This document shows, in pieces, positions 23,441 through 35,394 of a stretch of 64,000 nt of DNA (within the stretch, counting starts at the first letter, position 1; each line of letters begins with the position of its first letter). Under the pieces are notes generated by a model. That model saw only the letters and a list, made by a program, of their open reading frames with translations. It searched no databases and was not told where the DNA came from. The DNA is taken from contig NC_081553.1 in NCBI RefSeq assembly GCF_963082655.1, positions 47,241,527-47,305,526 of the forward strand, read 5' to 3'. This DNA is from Stomoxys calcitrans. Lineage: Eukaryota; Arthropoda; Insecta; Diptera; Muscidae. Made by a program: the position numbers and the translations under genes.

Positions 23441-24835
23441 CGCAATCAAGGTACAGGTCGCATTTGTTGTCCGATTTTCACAAAATTTTGCATAAGTGCC
23501 TTTTTTGGTCCATGGATGAAAGTTATTCATTTTGAAAAAAATCGGTTCAGATTTAGCTATAGCTCCCATATATATCATTCATTCGATACGGCTTTTAAGG
23601 CTGCAGCAGGCACAATTTTGGTCCGATCTTTACAAAATTTGGCATGGAGCGTTTTATTCAACGTCCTAACATGTGTGTAAAGTTCCATACAAGTCAGTCC
23701 AGATTTAGATATAGCTCCCATATATATTTTTCATCCGATATGGCATTTTAAGGCTGTAGAAGCCACAACTTTGGGCCGATCCTTACAAATTTTGGCACGA
23801 AGTGTTTTTTTTAATGATCCAAAATGTTTGCAAAATTTCATCTAAATCGGTTCAGATGCAGATATAGCTCCCATATATAACTTTCGTCCGATTTGACCTA
23901 TTAAGGCTATAGAAGCCACAACTTTGGTCCGATCTTTACAAAATTTGGCATGGAGCGTTTTATTCAACGCCGTAATATGTGTGCAAAATTTCATAAAAAT
24001 CGGTCCAGGTTTCGATATAGCTCCCATATATGGTTTTCACCCGATATGGCCTTTTAAGGCTGCAGCAGGCTCAATTTTGGCCCGATCTTTACAAAATTTG
24101 GCATGGAGCGTTTTATTCAACGTCCTAACATGTGTGTAAAGTTCCATTCAAGTCGGTCCAGATTTAGATATAGCTCCCATATATATTTTTCATCCGATAT
24201 GGCATTTTAAGGCTGTAGAAGACACAACTTTGGGCCGATCCTTACAAATTTTGGCACGAAGTGTTTTTTTAATGATCCAAAATGTTTGCAAAATTTCATC
24301 TAAATCGGTTCAGATTTAGATATAGCTCCCATATATAACTTTCGTCCGATTTGACCTATTAAGGCTGTAGAAGCCACAACTTTGGTCCGATCTTTACAAA
24401 ATTTGGCATGGAGCGTTTTATTCAACGTCGTAATATGTGTGCAAAATTTCATAAAAATCGGTCCAGGTTTCGATATAGCTCCCATGTATATTTTTCATCC
24501 GATATGGCCTTTTAAGGCTGTAGAAGCCACAATTTTAGTCCGATCTTTGCAATTGTGTGCAAAATTTCATCAAAATCGGTTTAGATAAAACTCCCATATA
24601 TATCTTTTATGCGTTTCAGCTTTTAAGGCTGTAGAAACCACCATTTTCGTACCATCGTAAGAAAATCGTATAAGGTTCTATGCAATATTTCAATATGTAT
24701 GCAAAATTTAAGTCTGACTAAATTTGGATATAGGTGCTATCCATAAAATGTATTATATATACTCGGTGGTGTAGGGTATTTTATAGTCGGCTCCGACCGA
24801 CATACTTTGGCTTTACTTACTGGTTTTCCTAAAAA
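23441..24835 (-). mobile_element. DINE-like element, subfamily 3, 153-bp array
   Basis: Units carrying TATAGCTCCCATATAT occur with AGCTCCC at 23571, 23713, 23866, 24019, 24172, 24324 and 24477: spacing 142 once, then 153, 153, 153, 152, 153. Three-unit blocks are themselves repeated: 23842-24027 and 24300-24485 correspond at a 458-base offset. The right end is the subfamily 3 head in reverse (CGGTGGTGTAGGGTATT, TATAGTCGGCTCCGACCGAC). A copy in the other orientation is at 62130. Confidence 0.75.
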
Positions 24836-25284
24836 ATTTTATATTTTTGTGGTTCGATGTTTCTTTCTCCATTAGGATTCGTTTACAGGATTATAAGCGT
24901 TTCAAGTTTTACCGAATTATTTATAATTCCTAATTTAAATTGACTGTCCTTCCTCAATTACCGAATGCTGTATTTCATCGTTTGGCTTTCCGCGAAATTT
25001 CGTTACTCTACCATTCATTTTCTAATTACTTAACTTGTTAAGAGGGTCTGGCCTGTTTACCCATAGTCTATGTTTAATTTGTGCCGGAGTTAATGATGTT
25101 GTTGGCATCATGTTAGTTTCCATTTTTCTGGTTGTTTGACTATGTCTTAATAGCTTTTTGCTTTTCCAACAACATTTTGAAAAATTCTTAAACTTCCATT
25201 GTGAGTGGTATGGGATATAAAAAATCCTTGTATGGCTAATTATGTGATAGCAAAAATTCTCAAACCATTAAAATTACAATTAAA
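24836..25284. other. No gene recognised; unique AT-rich sequence
   Basis: About 450 bases between two DINE-like elements, with no useful open frame or repeat seen. Confidence 0.5.
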
Positions 25285-25874
25285 ACAAGTAAAAGCGTGT
25301 TAAGTTCGGCCAGACCGAATTTTATATACCTCCACCATGGATCGCATTTCTTGAGTGCCGTTTCCGGTATCTCTTTTTAGGCAAACAGTACGATATACAT
25401 ATATGGCAGCTATATCCAAATTTCGACCGATTTCTTTTAAATTCAACGCTAATGTCGAAAGTCATAAGAAAATCCCACCTGCCCACAAAAATTTGGCAAG
25501 ATTGGTCAATAAATGCGCTTGCTTTGACAATAGAAGTTAAAATCGTACGATGTATATATATGAAAGATAAATCTAAATCTGAACCGATTTCTATGAAATT
25601 AACCAGTAATGTCAAAAGTCATAAAAAATCCCACCTGCCAAATTTTAGGAGAATCGGTAAACAAATGAGCACTTTATTCCACAATCGGGCGAACATATAT
25701 ATGAAAGTTATATCCAAATGTGTGAACCGATTTTTTCCCATTTCAATAATCTTCGTCTCTAGGCCGAAAAACATGCCTGTACGATCGGAAGACGATCGGA
25801 TTAAAACTACGACCTGTACTTTGTACACAAATTAACATGGACAGGCGGACAGACAGACAGAGATAGACGAACAT

Positions 25875-26171
25875 TGCAAATTTTGGCCGTGAACATTCCA
25901 CTAAGGAACAGGGGCAAACTTCTTAATGAGTGCAGTCCGATTCAAGTTTTAAGCTCAATGATAAGAGGCCTCCTTTTTATAGCCGAGTCCGAACGGCGTG
26001 CCGCAGTGCGACACCTTTTTGGAGAGAAATTCTACATGGCATAGTACCCCACAAATGTTGCCAGCATTAGGAGGGGAAAACCACCGCTGATGGTCTCACC
26101 AGGATTCGAACCTAGGCGTTCAGCGTCATAGGCGGACATGCTAACCTCTGCGCTACGGTGGCGTCCATGGC
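25875..26171 (-). mobile_element. tRNA-derived SINE inside DINE-like element
   Basis: On the minus strand the head reads GCCACCGTAGCGCAGAGGTT (A box TAGCGCAGAGGT), then the B box GGTTCGAATCC, and the body ends in GGGGCAAATTT-like sequence. CGAACAT flanks both sides (25868-25874 and 26172-26178). Removing the SINE restores a normal DINE-like sequence across the join. Confidence 0.85.
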
Positions 26172-26954
26172 CGAACATAGCTTAATCGAATCAGAAAGTG
26201 AAGGTCATGGGAGAAGCCGTTGTACAAATTTTCAGGCAAATCGGAAAATAATTGCGCCATCTAGAGGCCCAAGAAGTCAAGACCCTAAATCAGTTTATAT
26301 GGCAGCTATATCAAAACATGGACCGATATGGCCCATTTGCAATCTATTTGCAAGATCGCCGATCGGTTTATACGGCAGTTATATTAGGTTAAGAACCTAT
26401 TTAAACCATATTGACATAGTTGTTGGAAGTCATAAAAATACACGTCATACAAAATTTCAGCTAAATTGGAAAAGTATTGCGCCCTCTAGAGGCTCAAGAA
26501 GTCAAGATTCAAGATCGGTTCACATGGCAGTTTATGAACCGATTTCAATCATACTTAGCACAGTTGTTCGAAGTCATCAAAAAAACAAGTCATGAAAAAT
26601 TTCCGCCAAATCGGATAGGAAGTGCGCACTTTAAAGGCTCAAGAAGCCAAGACCCTAGATCGGAGTATATGGGAGCTATTTATGGACCGGATTCAACCAT
26701 ACTTAGCACAGTTGTTGGAAATCATAACAAAACACGTCATGCAAAATTTCAGCCAAATCGGATAAGCATTGCGCCCTCTAATGGCTCAAGAATTCAATAT
26801 CCAAGATCCGTTTATATGCCAGCTATATTTAAACATAGACCGATGTGGCCAATTTACAAACCCAACCGACCTACACTTATAAGAAATATTTGTGCTAAAT
26901 TTCAAATGGCTAGCTTTACTCCTTCGAAAGTTAGCGTGCTTTCGATATACAGAC

Positions 26955-27118
26955 GAGCGGACGGACAGACAGACGGACGGACAGACGGACGGACAGACGG
27001 ACAGACAGACAGACGGACGGACAGACGGACGGACAGACGGACGGACGGACGGACAGACGGACGGACAGACGGACGGACAGACGGACGGACAGACGGACGG
27101 ACAGACGGACGGACGGAC
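26955..27118 (+). repeat. GACGGACA microsatellite
   Basis: About 160 bases of GACGGACA/GACAGACG words near the end of the DINE-like element. Shorter versions occupy the same position in other copies (33234-33322, 55490-55520), so the element carries the seed of this microsatellite. Confidence 0.92.
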
Positions 27119-27253
27119 ATGGCTAGATCGACTTAAAATGTCATGACGATCAAGAATATATATACCTTATGGGGTCCCAGATCAATATTTCGAGGTGTTA
27201 TAAACAGAATGACGAAATTAGTATTCCGCCATTCTAGGGTAGAGTATATAAAA

Positions 27254-27795
27254 AACAAGTAAAAGCGTGCTAAGTTCGGCCGGGCCGAACCTTGGGAACC
27301 CACCACAATGGATTCTGCTAAAATATGGGAGCTATATCTCGTTACAGACCGAATTAAACTGTCCTCGGCACAGTTGTTGAGAGCCATAACAGAACACTAT
27401 ATGCAAAATTTCAGCCAAATCGGATAAAAAATCGCGGCTTGTAAGGACTCAAGAAGCCAAATCGGGAGGTCGGTTTATATAGGAGCTATATGTTGTTCTT
27501 GATCGATTTGGACTGTACTTGGTATAGTTTTTAAAGTTACTACAGACCACTATGTGCAAAATTTCAGCCAAATCGGACAAAAACTGCGGCTTCCAGGGGT
27601 TCAAGAAGTCAAATCGGGAGATCGGTTTATATGGGGGCTATATCAGGTTCTTGACCGATTTGAACCGTACTTAAAACAGTTGCTGGAAGTCATAACAGAA
27701 TAAAACATGCAAAATTTCACCCAAATTGGACAAAACTTGTGGATTCCAGGTGCTTCAGAAGTCAAATCGGGATATCGTTTTGATTGACTTCAGCC
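27254..27795 (+). mobile_element. DINE-like element, subfamily 2, 3'-truncated
   Basis: The head ACAAGTAAAAGCGTGCTAAG, TTCGGCCGGGCCGAA and CTTGGGAACCCACC begins right at the end of the preceding element. Units with CAAATCGGGAGATCGGTTTA follow. The 3' end is missing. Confidence 0.7.
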
Positions 27796-28218
27796 TAAAA
27801 TGTCATATCGGATGACAAATATATAAGGAAGGGGGCCAATCCCCCTTCACCTATCCTACCCAAAAAAAAAAAGGAATTAAGAATAATATATGAATAATAT
27901 GAAATAATATATGAAGGCCGATCAGAATAGAATAGAACGGAAATAAATGGTCTTTGGTAGTAGAGTACACATTTTACCCTCAAATTCGGATGGACACAGG
28001 AGGACCTGCGGATCTTTAAGAATGTAGTATCCCAAGGGGTCTCTTTGAAATATGATTTTGAATGTAGATAACCAATACAAAAAAAATTAATTAGTGTGAA
28101 TCTGAACGAGATCTCCTAGCCCTGAATATCTTGATAGCCTCTTTCAAAATGCTTGAAATAATGGGCCTCCGACAAAATCGTGCTCTAGCAAGATGCTGAT
28201 ATTTTTTCAGGGCTAAGT
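27796..28218. other. No gene recognised
   Basis: AT-rich sequence with a poly-A run near 27866. No repeat from elsewhere in the window was matched. Confidence 0.4.
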
Positions 28219-28392
28219 GCGGGCTAATGCTGGCAAAATTTGTGAGATACAATGCCATGTAAAACTTCTCTCTAAATAGGTGTCGCACTGCGGCACGCCG
28301 TTCGGACTCGGCTACAAAAAGTAGCCGTGTCCGAAAAAAGTGTGAGAAGTTTGTCCCATTTCCTTAGTGCAATGTTCATGGGCAAAATTTTT
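28219..28392 (+). mobile_element. SINE, 3' fragment
   Basis: Matches the SINE body (AGGTGTCGCACTGCGGCACG, GTTCGGACTCGGCTA, GTTCATGGGCAAAA). The tRNA-like head and part of the poly-purine middle are absent. Confidence 0.7.
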
Positions 28393-29650
28393 TGTTTGTT
28401 TGTAAGTACATGGGTGGCCGCTCCACCCTGCGTACCCCTCAAAACTGGACAAATTTGTGGAAAATGTGTGACAAAAAGGTGATCAAATCTGTATCTGTTT
28501 TATGGCCAAGTATTTCATGGACGCCTCACCTCATAAACTCCCCCGAAACCACACATATATACCGACTATAGCAATATGTAGCTCCAATGTGATTTTCGGG
28601 AGTGGCAAAGAGTTTGGCTACTCCAATACACCACCAAACCCAAGAGAATAAAGTAGATCTAACATCGAAACTTTAATGGGCAAAGGGACGATGGATGGAT
28701 GAACTGTTTGAAGGCTGCATCGAGCTGATGTCGGTGAGCTGAAGATGGTTGGACCATGAAGTTTCCGAGCTGGTCGTGAGGGGACGGATGTGGTGATGGA
28801 CGGGTGAAGCGAAATGACGAGGTATGGATGAGTTATTAGTAGGCTGCATCGAGCTGAGTCGGTGAGCTGAAGATAACTGGACCATGAGCTGGTCAAGTGG
28901 GTGTGTGTGAATTTCTGATATTTTGAAAGTTTTAACACGGTGTCGATGTTAATCCTCGTGACTAACATATTGTTTACCGTGCGAGTGAATGTTTCGGTGG
29001 CACTCCTGTTTTGACTCAGACTTTTGCTGAGTCATTTCGACTATGCCACCTATTTTCTGATTGTTTCTGAATGACGTGTTGTTACGGTATGGTGCTTGCA
29101 TCATCCCATAAGGTGATCAGTCCGGAACTGTCTGGAGTTCAACTGGGAGTAGTTGGACTACGTGGTCGAACCAGAGTCCTTAATCTGGTACCACGGGAGT
29201 CAGGAGCCCCTGGAGCTACGGTTCCAGCCTGTCTATTGGTAAGCCCATGGTAAGCAACGTGGTGGCTGTGGTTTAACACCTAAAATAGCATGAAGGGCAT
29301 CTCGATGCTCGGTGTACAGTTGCATGAACTCAACCGGGTGCCATGACCCATAGAACGGAAAGAGTTTTGGATAGTGCTCTGCTTCACTGACAAAGTGAAC
29401 TCGAATTGGTACTCATGCTAGCTTCGGCTATGTATGGGGGCGTTGGTAGACTCATCGTTTTCAGCCGGGGTTAAGAGCCCTGCAGGATTGAGCCAACACG
29501 GCAGGTGCCTGCATAAAACACCATTAGCGCTTAGCATATGTGAAAAGTGTAAACAAGTTCCTTAACGGAATGTTCATGAGAAAATTGGCAGATTTTCTCA
29601 ATAAATTCTATGGGAATACAATTTGTTGTCAAGACATTCTATGGAAACTA
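28393..29650. other. No gene recognised; contains two ~129-bp direct repeats
   Basis: A block containing GGCTGCATCGAGCTGA and GGTGAGCTGAAGAT occurs twice, with GGCTGC at 28713 and 28842, 129 bases apart. The rest, including 29050-29540, is less AT-rich than its surroundings and may be decayed LINE, but I found no motif to prove it. Confidence 0.45.
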
Positions 29651-29887
29651 TTGGGTTGCCCAAAAAGTAATTGCGGATTTTTTAAAAGAAAGTAAATGCA
29701 TTTTTAATAAAACTTAGAATGAACTTTAATCAAATATACTTTTTTTAAACTTTTTTTCTAAAGCAAGCTAAAAGTAACAGCTGATAACTGACAGAAGAAA
29801 GAATGCAATTACAGAGTCACAAGCTGTGAAAAAATTTGTCAACGCCGACTATATGAAAAATCCGCAATTACTTTTTGGGCAACCCAA
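29651..29887 (-). mobile_element. mariner-derived MITE, 237 bp
   Basis: Ends TTGGGTTGCCCAAAAAGTAA and GGGCAACCCAA, flanked by TA on both sides. Same length and content as the MITE at 13239 but inverted. Confidence 0.92.
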
Positions 29888-31034
29888 TACAAAAAATTTT
29901 TTTTTACGTTAGCTTTTGAAATTCAAAAACTTACCATCTCTCAACAACAAAAATAGTCTGCAATGAAAAGAAGAAAAAAAAAAAACACATTTCAATTGGT
30001 AATTACATTTTCTGCCATTATTGTGAAAGCCTCATTAAGTTTTGTTTTTAAACACACACACACATTCATTATTCATGCAAATGAGTTTAAAATCTACGCC
30101 AACCATTAATGCAAACATTTTAATGTGGTCGACATTTTGTAATTTATTACTAATTAAATTATATATATGCATATATTTGTGTATATATATACAAATGTCC
30201 ACCCCCTATCCCACCCCATTTGGTTCTCCACCTTCAGCATGAAAATGTGAACCATTTTTACTTTAGGATCATTAAAAATTATTTTGCGCGCTGTTTTTTT
30301 GTTCTTCTTCTCATTTTTTGTTGTTGTTTTCGTACGCGTATCATGTGAACTAATGTCGCGGCAGTGCGTTTATGGGCCGTATTTAATGGCCATAATTTAA
30401 ATGGCCATATTTACAGTGGTTGTTGGAGCTGCCACTGCTTATGCTGATGACGATGACGATGGCGTTAATGCTTCTCACGCTCAACGTGAGAGGAGGTGAG
30501 GAGAAGCCACAATATAATCGTTGTTGGCAAAGTTTTATTTGCGGATTTAACTCGCTGCTCCAAATAGGCTGTGCACTGTTGTGTATCGTTGTCCTCGATG
30601 CCATGCATTCGCTTGATTGTTGTTTGCCTCAACGCGAGGATCGTTAATTTGTATCCTAATTAAACTAATGAGGGACTAAAGTCAATGCACGTTAATTATG
30701 ATGCCATATGAACACAGAACATATGCCACGCACTGTCGAGTAACCATATGTATGGATTGTAAAATGGTGTGGTGTGTGTGTGTGTGTGTGTGTTAATATG
30801 TCCGTATGTGGTTTAACATATGAATTTGAATGTGTTACTGGACTCAGATTTGGCTTATAAACTGTCATGTATGAACATAATTTACATATGAGTTAAGCAG
30901 GCATTATAAATAAGTGCACATCTGTATTGAGGAGATATAAGCATACTCTTTTTTGTTTGAATTGTCAGTGAGGTGGATAGGCTATCAAGTACGTTAGGCA
31001 AAGCATGGACAAGTTTAAAAGGAAAATATGAACA
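29888..31034. other. No gene recognised; unique sequence with microsatellites
   Basis: A CA run lies near 30051-30064, TA-rich runs near 30160-30190, and a GT run near 30770-30792. Overlapping opposite frames at 30383-30647 lack any family motif. Confidence 0.5.
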
Positions 31035-31883
31035 AGTACCAAGTAAAAGCATGATAAGTTCGGTTCCGGGCCGAATCTTGGAAACCCACCAACATGGATT
31101 CTGCTACAATATGGGAGCTATATCTGTATGAAGACCGATTTGGACAGCACTTGGCACAGTTGTTGAGAGTCAAAACAGACCACCATATGCAAAATTTCAG
31201 ACAAATTGGATGAGAATTGAGACTTCCAGGGGCTCAAGAATTCAAATCGTGAGACCGGCTTATATGGGAGTTAATCAGGTTCTTGACCGATTTGAACAGT
31301 ACTACAATAAATACAGTTGGTGGAAGTCATAACAGAACACTATGTGCAAGATTTCAGCCAAATCGGTTAAAAATTGCGGCTTGTAAGGGCTCAAGAAGTC
31401 AAATCGGGAGATCAGTTTATATGGGAGCTATATCTGGTTGCAGAACGATTCGGACCGTACTAAACACAGTTGTTGGAAGTCATCACAGAACAATATGTGC
31501 AAAATTTCAGACAATTTTTATGAAAATTGAGACTTCCAGGGGCTCAAGAAATCAAATCGGGAGATCGGTTTATATGGAAGCTTTATCATCTTATAGACCA
31601 ATTTCGACCGTACTTGGTACAGTTGTTGCAAGCCATAACATAACACTAAATTTCAGCCAAATCAGTTAAAAACTGAGGCTTTCACGAGGCTTTAGAAGTC
31701 AAATCGGGAGATCGGTTTATATGGGAGCTATAACAGGTTATAAACCGATTCGAACCGTACTTGACACAGTTGTTGCAAATCGTTGCATATCACTCTGTGC
31801 AAAATGTCAGCCATATAAGATGAAAATTGCGGCTTTCTGGGGCTCAAGAAGTCAAATCGGGAGATCGATTTATATGGGAGCTA
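31035..31883 (+). mobile_element. DINE-like element, subfamily 2, 5' part
   Basis: Head ACCAAGTAAAAGCATGATAAG with the CTTGGAAACCCACC variant, then units with TCAAATCGGGAGATCGGTTT. It is cut at GGGAGCTA by a mariner fragment. Similar units resume at 33457 after the nested elements. Confidence 0.7.
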
Positions 31884-32124
31884 TTGGTTGCCCAAAAAGT
31901 AATTGCGGATTTTTCATATAGTCTGCGTTGATAAATTTTTTCAACGGCTTGTGACTCTGTAATTGCATTCTTTCTTCTGTCAGTTATCAGCTGTTACTTT
32001 TAGCTTGCTTTAGAAAAAAAGGGCGCGAAATTTTGTTTACATTTGCTTGTTTGGCGTCAATTTTAATATGGAGCCCACAAAGGAGCATTTTCGTCATATT
32101 TTACTTTATTATTTCCGTAAAGGA
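31884..32124 (+). pseudogene. mariner 5' fragment with transposase start
   Basis: The left end TTGGTTGCCCAAAAAGTAAT lacks the same G as the mariner at 300. The 5' untranslated region is followed by an ATG at 32068 and about 20 codons (MEPTKEHFRHILLYYFRKGN), the typical mariner transposase start that the copy at 444 has lost. It is cut by the DINE-like element beginning at about 32125. Confidence 0.85.
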
Positions 32125-33456
32125 AACAAGTAAAAGCGTGCTAAGTTCGGCCGGGCCGAATCTTATATACCCTCCACCATGGATCGCATTTGTCGAGTTC
32201 TTTTCCCGGCATCCTTCTTAGGCAAAAAAGGATATAAGAAAAGATTTGCTCTGCTATGAGAGCGATATCAAGATATGGTCCGGTTCGGACCACAAATAAG
32301 TTATATGTTGGAGACCTCTGTAAAATGTCAGCCATTTCGAATAAGAATTGCGCCCTTTGGAGGCTCAAGAAGTAAAATAGACAGAACGATTTATATGGGA
32401 GCTCTATCGGGCTATAAACCGATTTAGACCATAATAAACACGTTTGTTGATGGTCATGAGAGGTACCGTCGTACAAAATTTCAGGCAAGTCGGATAATAA
32501 CAGCGACCTCTAGAGGCTCAAGAAGTCAAGATCCAATATCGGTTTATATGGCAGCTATATCAGGTTATGGACCGATTTGAAACATACTCGGCACAGTTGT
32601 TGGATATCGTAACAAAACACGTCGTGCAATATTTCATTTCAATCGGATAAGAAATGCGCACTCTAGAGGCTCAAGAAGTCAAGACCCAAGATCGGTTTAT
32701 ATGTCAGCTATATCAGGTTATGGACCGATTTGAAACATACTCGGCACAGTTGTTGGATATCGTAACAAAACACGTCGTGCAATATTTCATTTCAATCGGA
32801 TAAGAATTGAGCACTCTAGAGGCTCAAGAAGTCAAGACCCAAGATCGGTTCATATGACAGCAATATCAGGTTGTGCACCGATTTGAACCACGCTTGCCAC
32901 AGTTGTTGGATATCATAACAAAACACGTCGTGCAAAATTTCATTCAAATCGGATAAGAATTGCGCCCTCTAGAGGCTCAAGAAGTCAAGACCCAAGATCG
33001 GTTTATATAATAGCTATATCAGGTTATAGACCGATTTGAACCATACTTGGCACGGTTGTTAGATATCATAACAAAACACATCGTGCAAAATTTCATTTCA
33101 ATCGGATAAGAATTGCGCACTCTAGAGGCTCAAGAAGTCAATACAATACCAACCGACCTACACTAATAAGAAGTATTTGTACAAAATTTCAAGCGGCTAG
33201 CTCTACTCCTTCGGAAGTTAGCGTGCTTTCGACAGACAGACGGACGGACAGACGGACAGACGGACGAATAGACGGACGGACGGACAGACGGACGGACAGA
33301 CGGACGGACAGACAGACGGACATGGCTAGATCGACATAAAATGTCACGACGATCAAGAATATATATTCTTTATGGGGTCTCAGACGAATATTTCGAGTAG
33401 TTACAAACAGAATGACGAAATTAGTATAACCCCCATCCAATAGTGGAGGGTATAAA
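32125..33456 (+). mobile_element. DINE-like element, subfamily 1, complete
   Basis: Head AAGTAAAAGCGTGCTAAG, TTCGGCCGGGCCGAA, TATATACCCTCCACCATGG; end CCAATAGTGGAGGG then TATAAAAA. AGATCGG occurs at 32689, 32842 and 32995, spacing 153 exactly. A GACGGACA microsatellite lies at 33234-33322. It interrupts the mariner fragment at 31884. Confidence 0.78.
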
Positions 33457-33829
33457 AATTGCGGCTTGTAAGGGCTCAAGAAGTCAAATCGGGACATCGG
33501 TTTATATGGGAGCAATATCTGGTTATAGACTAGATTTGGACAGTACTAAGCACAGGTGTTGCAAGTTATCACAGAACACTATGTGCGAAATTTCAAAAAA
33601 AATGGATGAAAATTGAGACTTCCAGGGGCTCAGAATTCAAGTCGGGAGATGAGTTTATATGTCAAGGTCAAGGACATGATATGGCTCCCATATAAACAGA
33701 TCTCCGGAAATGACTTCTTGATCCCTTACAAGCCTCGATTTTTTTATCCGATTTGGCTGACATTCTGCATATAGTGTTCTGTTATGAGTTTCAGCAACTG
33801 TGCCAAGTACGGTCGAAATAGAATTTTAG
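33457..33829. mobile_element. DINE-like subfamily 2 units, continuation
   Basis: Begins ATTGCGGCTTGTAAGGGCTC in mid-unit, as expected for the remainder of the element split at 31883. From about 33660 the orientation flips (GGCTCCCATATAAACAGATC), so a second, inverted fragment is joined on. Confidence 0.6.
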
Positions 33830-34046
33830 CTCATTGCTAAGGGGCCTCCTTTTTTATGCCGAGTCCGAACGGCGTGCCGCTTAGCGACACCAGTTGCTAA
33901 AGAAGATTTAACATGGCAGGATACCTCACAAATGTTGCCAGCATTAGTAAGGCGAAAACACCTCTGAAAATTTCATGCCTGGATTTGAAGCCAGGCTTTC
34001 GGCGTCATAGGCGGACATGCTAACCTCTGCGCCATGGTGGCCTCCT
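33830..34046 (-). mobile_element. tRNA-derived SINE, 3'-truncated
   Basis: The minus-strand head GGAGGCCACCATGGCGCAGA, followed by the A box and a damaged B box (GGCTTCAAATCC), lies at the right. The body reaches GGAGGCCCCTTAGCAATGAG-type sequence at the left. The tail is missing. Confidence 0.75.
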
Positions 34047-34194
34047 AGCCCTTTTCGTTAGAGCTGGGAAAATATGTACCAATTTGTACTTCTGTACTTT
34101 TTGGTACTTTTTAGTATCTAAACGTACGAATATCATCAGATCTAGCCGTGATTACGACCCAAGGCCAACATTCTTGCAAAATTTCACGATTCTA

Positions 34195-34430
34195 TTGGGT
34201 TGCCCAAAAAGTAATTGCGGATTTTTTAAAAGAAAGTACATGCATTTTTAATAAAACTTAGAATGAACTTAATTCAAATATACTTTTTTTACACTTTTTT
34301 TCTAAAACAAGCTAAAAATAACAGCGGATAACTAACAGAAGTAAGAATGCAATTACAGAGTCACAAGCTGTGAAAAAATTTGTCAATGCGGACTATATGA
34401 AAAATCCGCAATTACTTTTTGGGCAACCAA
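34195..34430 (-). mobile_element. mariner-derived MITE, 236 bp
   Basis: Starts TTGGGTTGCCCAAAAAGTAA and ends GGGCAACCAA (one C lost), with TA on both sides. Inverted relative to the copy at 13239. Confidence 0.9.
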
Positions 34431-34712
34431 TATCTTTAGCGGTTTGGGCTGGGCGATGATGAGTCCGTCAGTCAGCAATCGGTCAGGCATGCAACTCTTT
34501 TATACATTTGGTTTCAAGGGGATATTTTTTCATTCGACCGCTATCGTGATGACGGTCAGATGGATGGACGAACATAGCTTTATCGATTTAGTATGTCAAG
34601 ACCATCAACAACAGGTATACTTTATAGGAGTGATACAAAATTTCGAGGTGATACCGACGGAAATATTAGGTGAAATATACCCCCTTCCAATGGTGGAGTC
34701 TATAAAGGCTTA
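34431..34712 (+). mobile_element. DINE-like element, 3' fragment
   Basis: Contains GGACGAACATAGCTTTATCG, TTTCGAGGTGATACCGACGG and the end CCAATGGTGGAGTCTATAAA. No head is present. Confidence 0.6.
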
Positions 34713-35394
34713 GCTACCCACTATCTTATTATCCCATTTACAACCTTTTTTACGTTTTGGTACTTAGTACATTTTATCATTAACTTACTTACTATGCAGT
34801 AGCTCATTTATAATAATGTGCATGTGTTACTTAGCCCATATACGTATACAACCACTCATTCGCATATATATATATATATATATTTACACACACACAATCA
34901 CACTTAATCACATTGAAAATTTCTGTCAATATTTTTAAAACAGATGTTTGTTAAATTTCCCATTAAATTTTTAATGAATTTTCATTTAGTACAAATTTGT
35001 GTTAAATATGTTGTTGAATAATTTAATGGAAATCTCATTGTCGGCTTATTATTTGTGTTTGCATTAGCTAAGCATCAAGTCTATCAGTTTGAAATTGTGT
35101 GGCACTTATTAAAATATAAATTATGAGTAAATTTGTAAAAGAATTAAATTGGCAAATAAAGCAGTTGTGGTGTAGTGGTGTCACCCCAGTAATAATGATG
35201 TGCCTAAATAATTAACATCCATAGCCAGGTTAATGGGTGCGTATAAGCAATGGCCAAAGAAAAATGTAATACGTATACGCACCAATGGATAACCACTAAA
35301 GTTGATGTGTATATGGTCGTTTTAAGCTTGGCATAAATAAACCAAATGTCTATTTATAAGTTGATTTTGTTATCATAAGCAAATGAATTCAAAC
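34713..35394. other. No gene recognised; unique AT-rich sequence
   Basis: A TA run lies near 34866-34882 and no useful frame is present. A decayed palindrome of about 20 bases surrounds CCATAGCCAGG near 35220. Confidence 0.45.

Larger units (their letters stand above)
25285..27253 (+). mobile_element. DINE-like element, chimeric, with nested SINE
   Basis: The head is AACAAGTAAAAGCGTG with a diverged palindrome. The first units resemble subfamily 3 (CCATATCCAAAT-type words), while after the SINE at 25875-26171 the units are subfamily 1 (GCGCCCTCTAGAGGCTCAAG). The end has a long GACGGACA microsatellite and then TAGAGTATATAAAAA. The 219-residue frame at 26477-27136 is a read-through of units and microsatellite and is not a gene. 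Confidence 0.72.

Noticed and set aside
23441..24835. Regularly spaced repeats resembling a CRISPR array
   Set aside because: The whole 153-base unit repeats, not short repeats with unique spacers; it is eukaryotic tandem DNA.
26477..27146. 219-residue frame ending in a repetitive RTDGRTDGQTD tail
   Set aside because: It reads through 153-base units and the GACGGACA microsatellite; other copies carry stops in the same frame.
30383..30647. Opposed 73- and 75-residue frames in unique DNA
   Set aside because: Low-complexity Leu/Met/Ile-rich text, no start context, splice structure or motif to support a gene.
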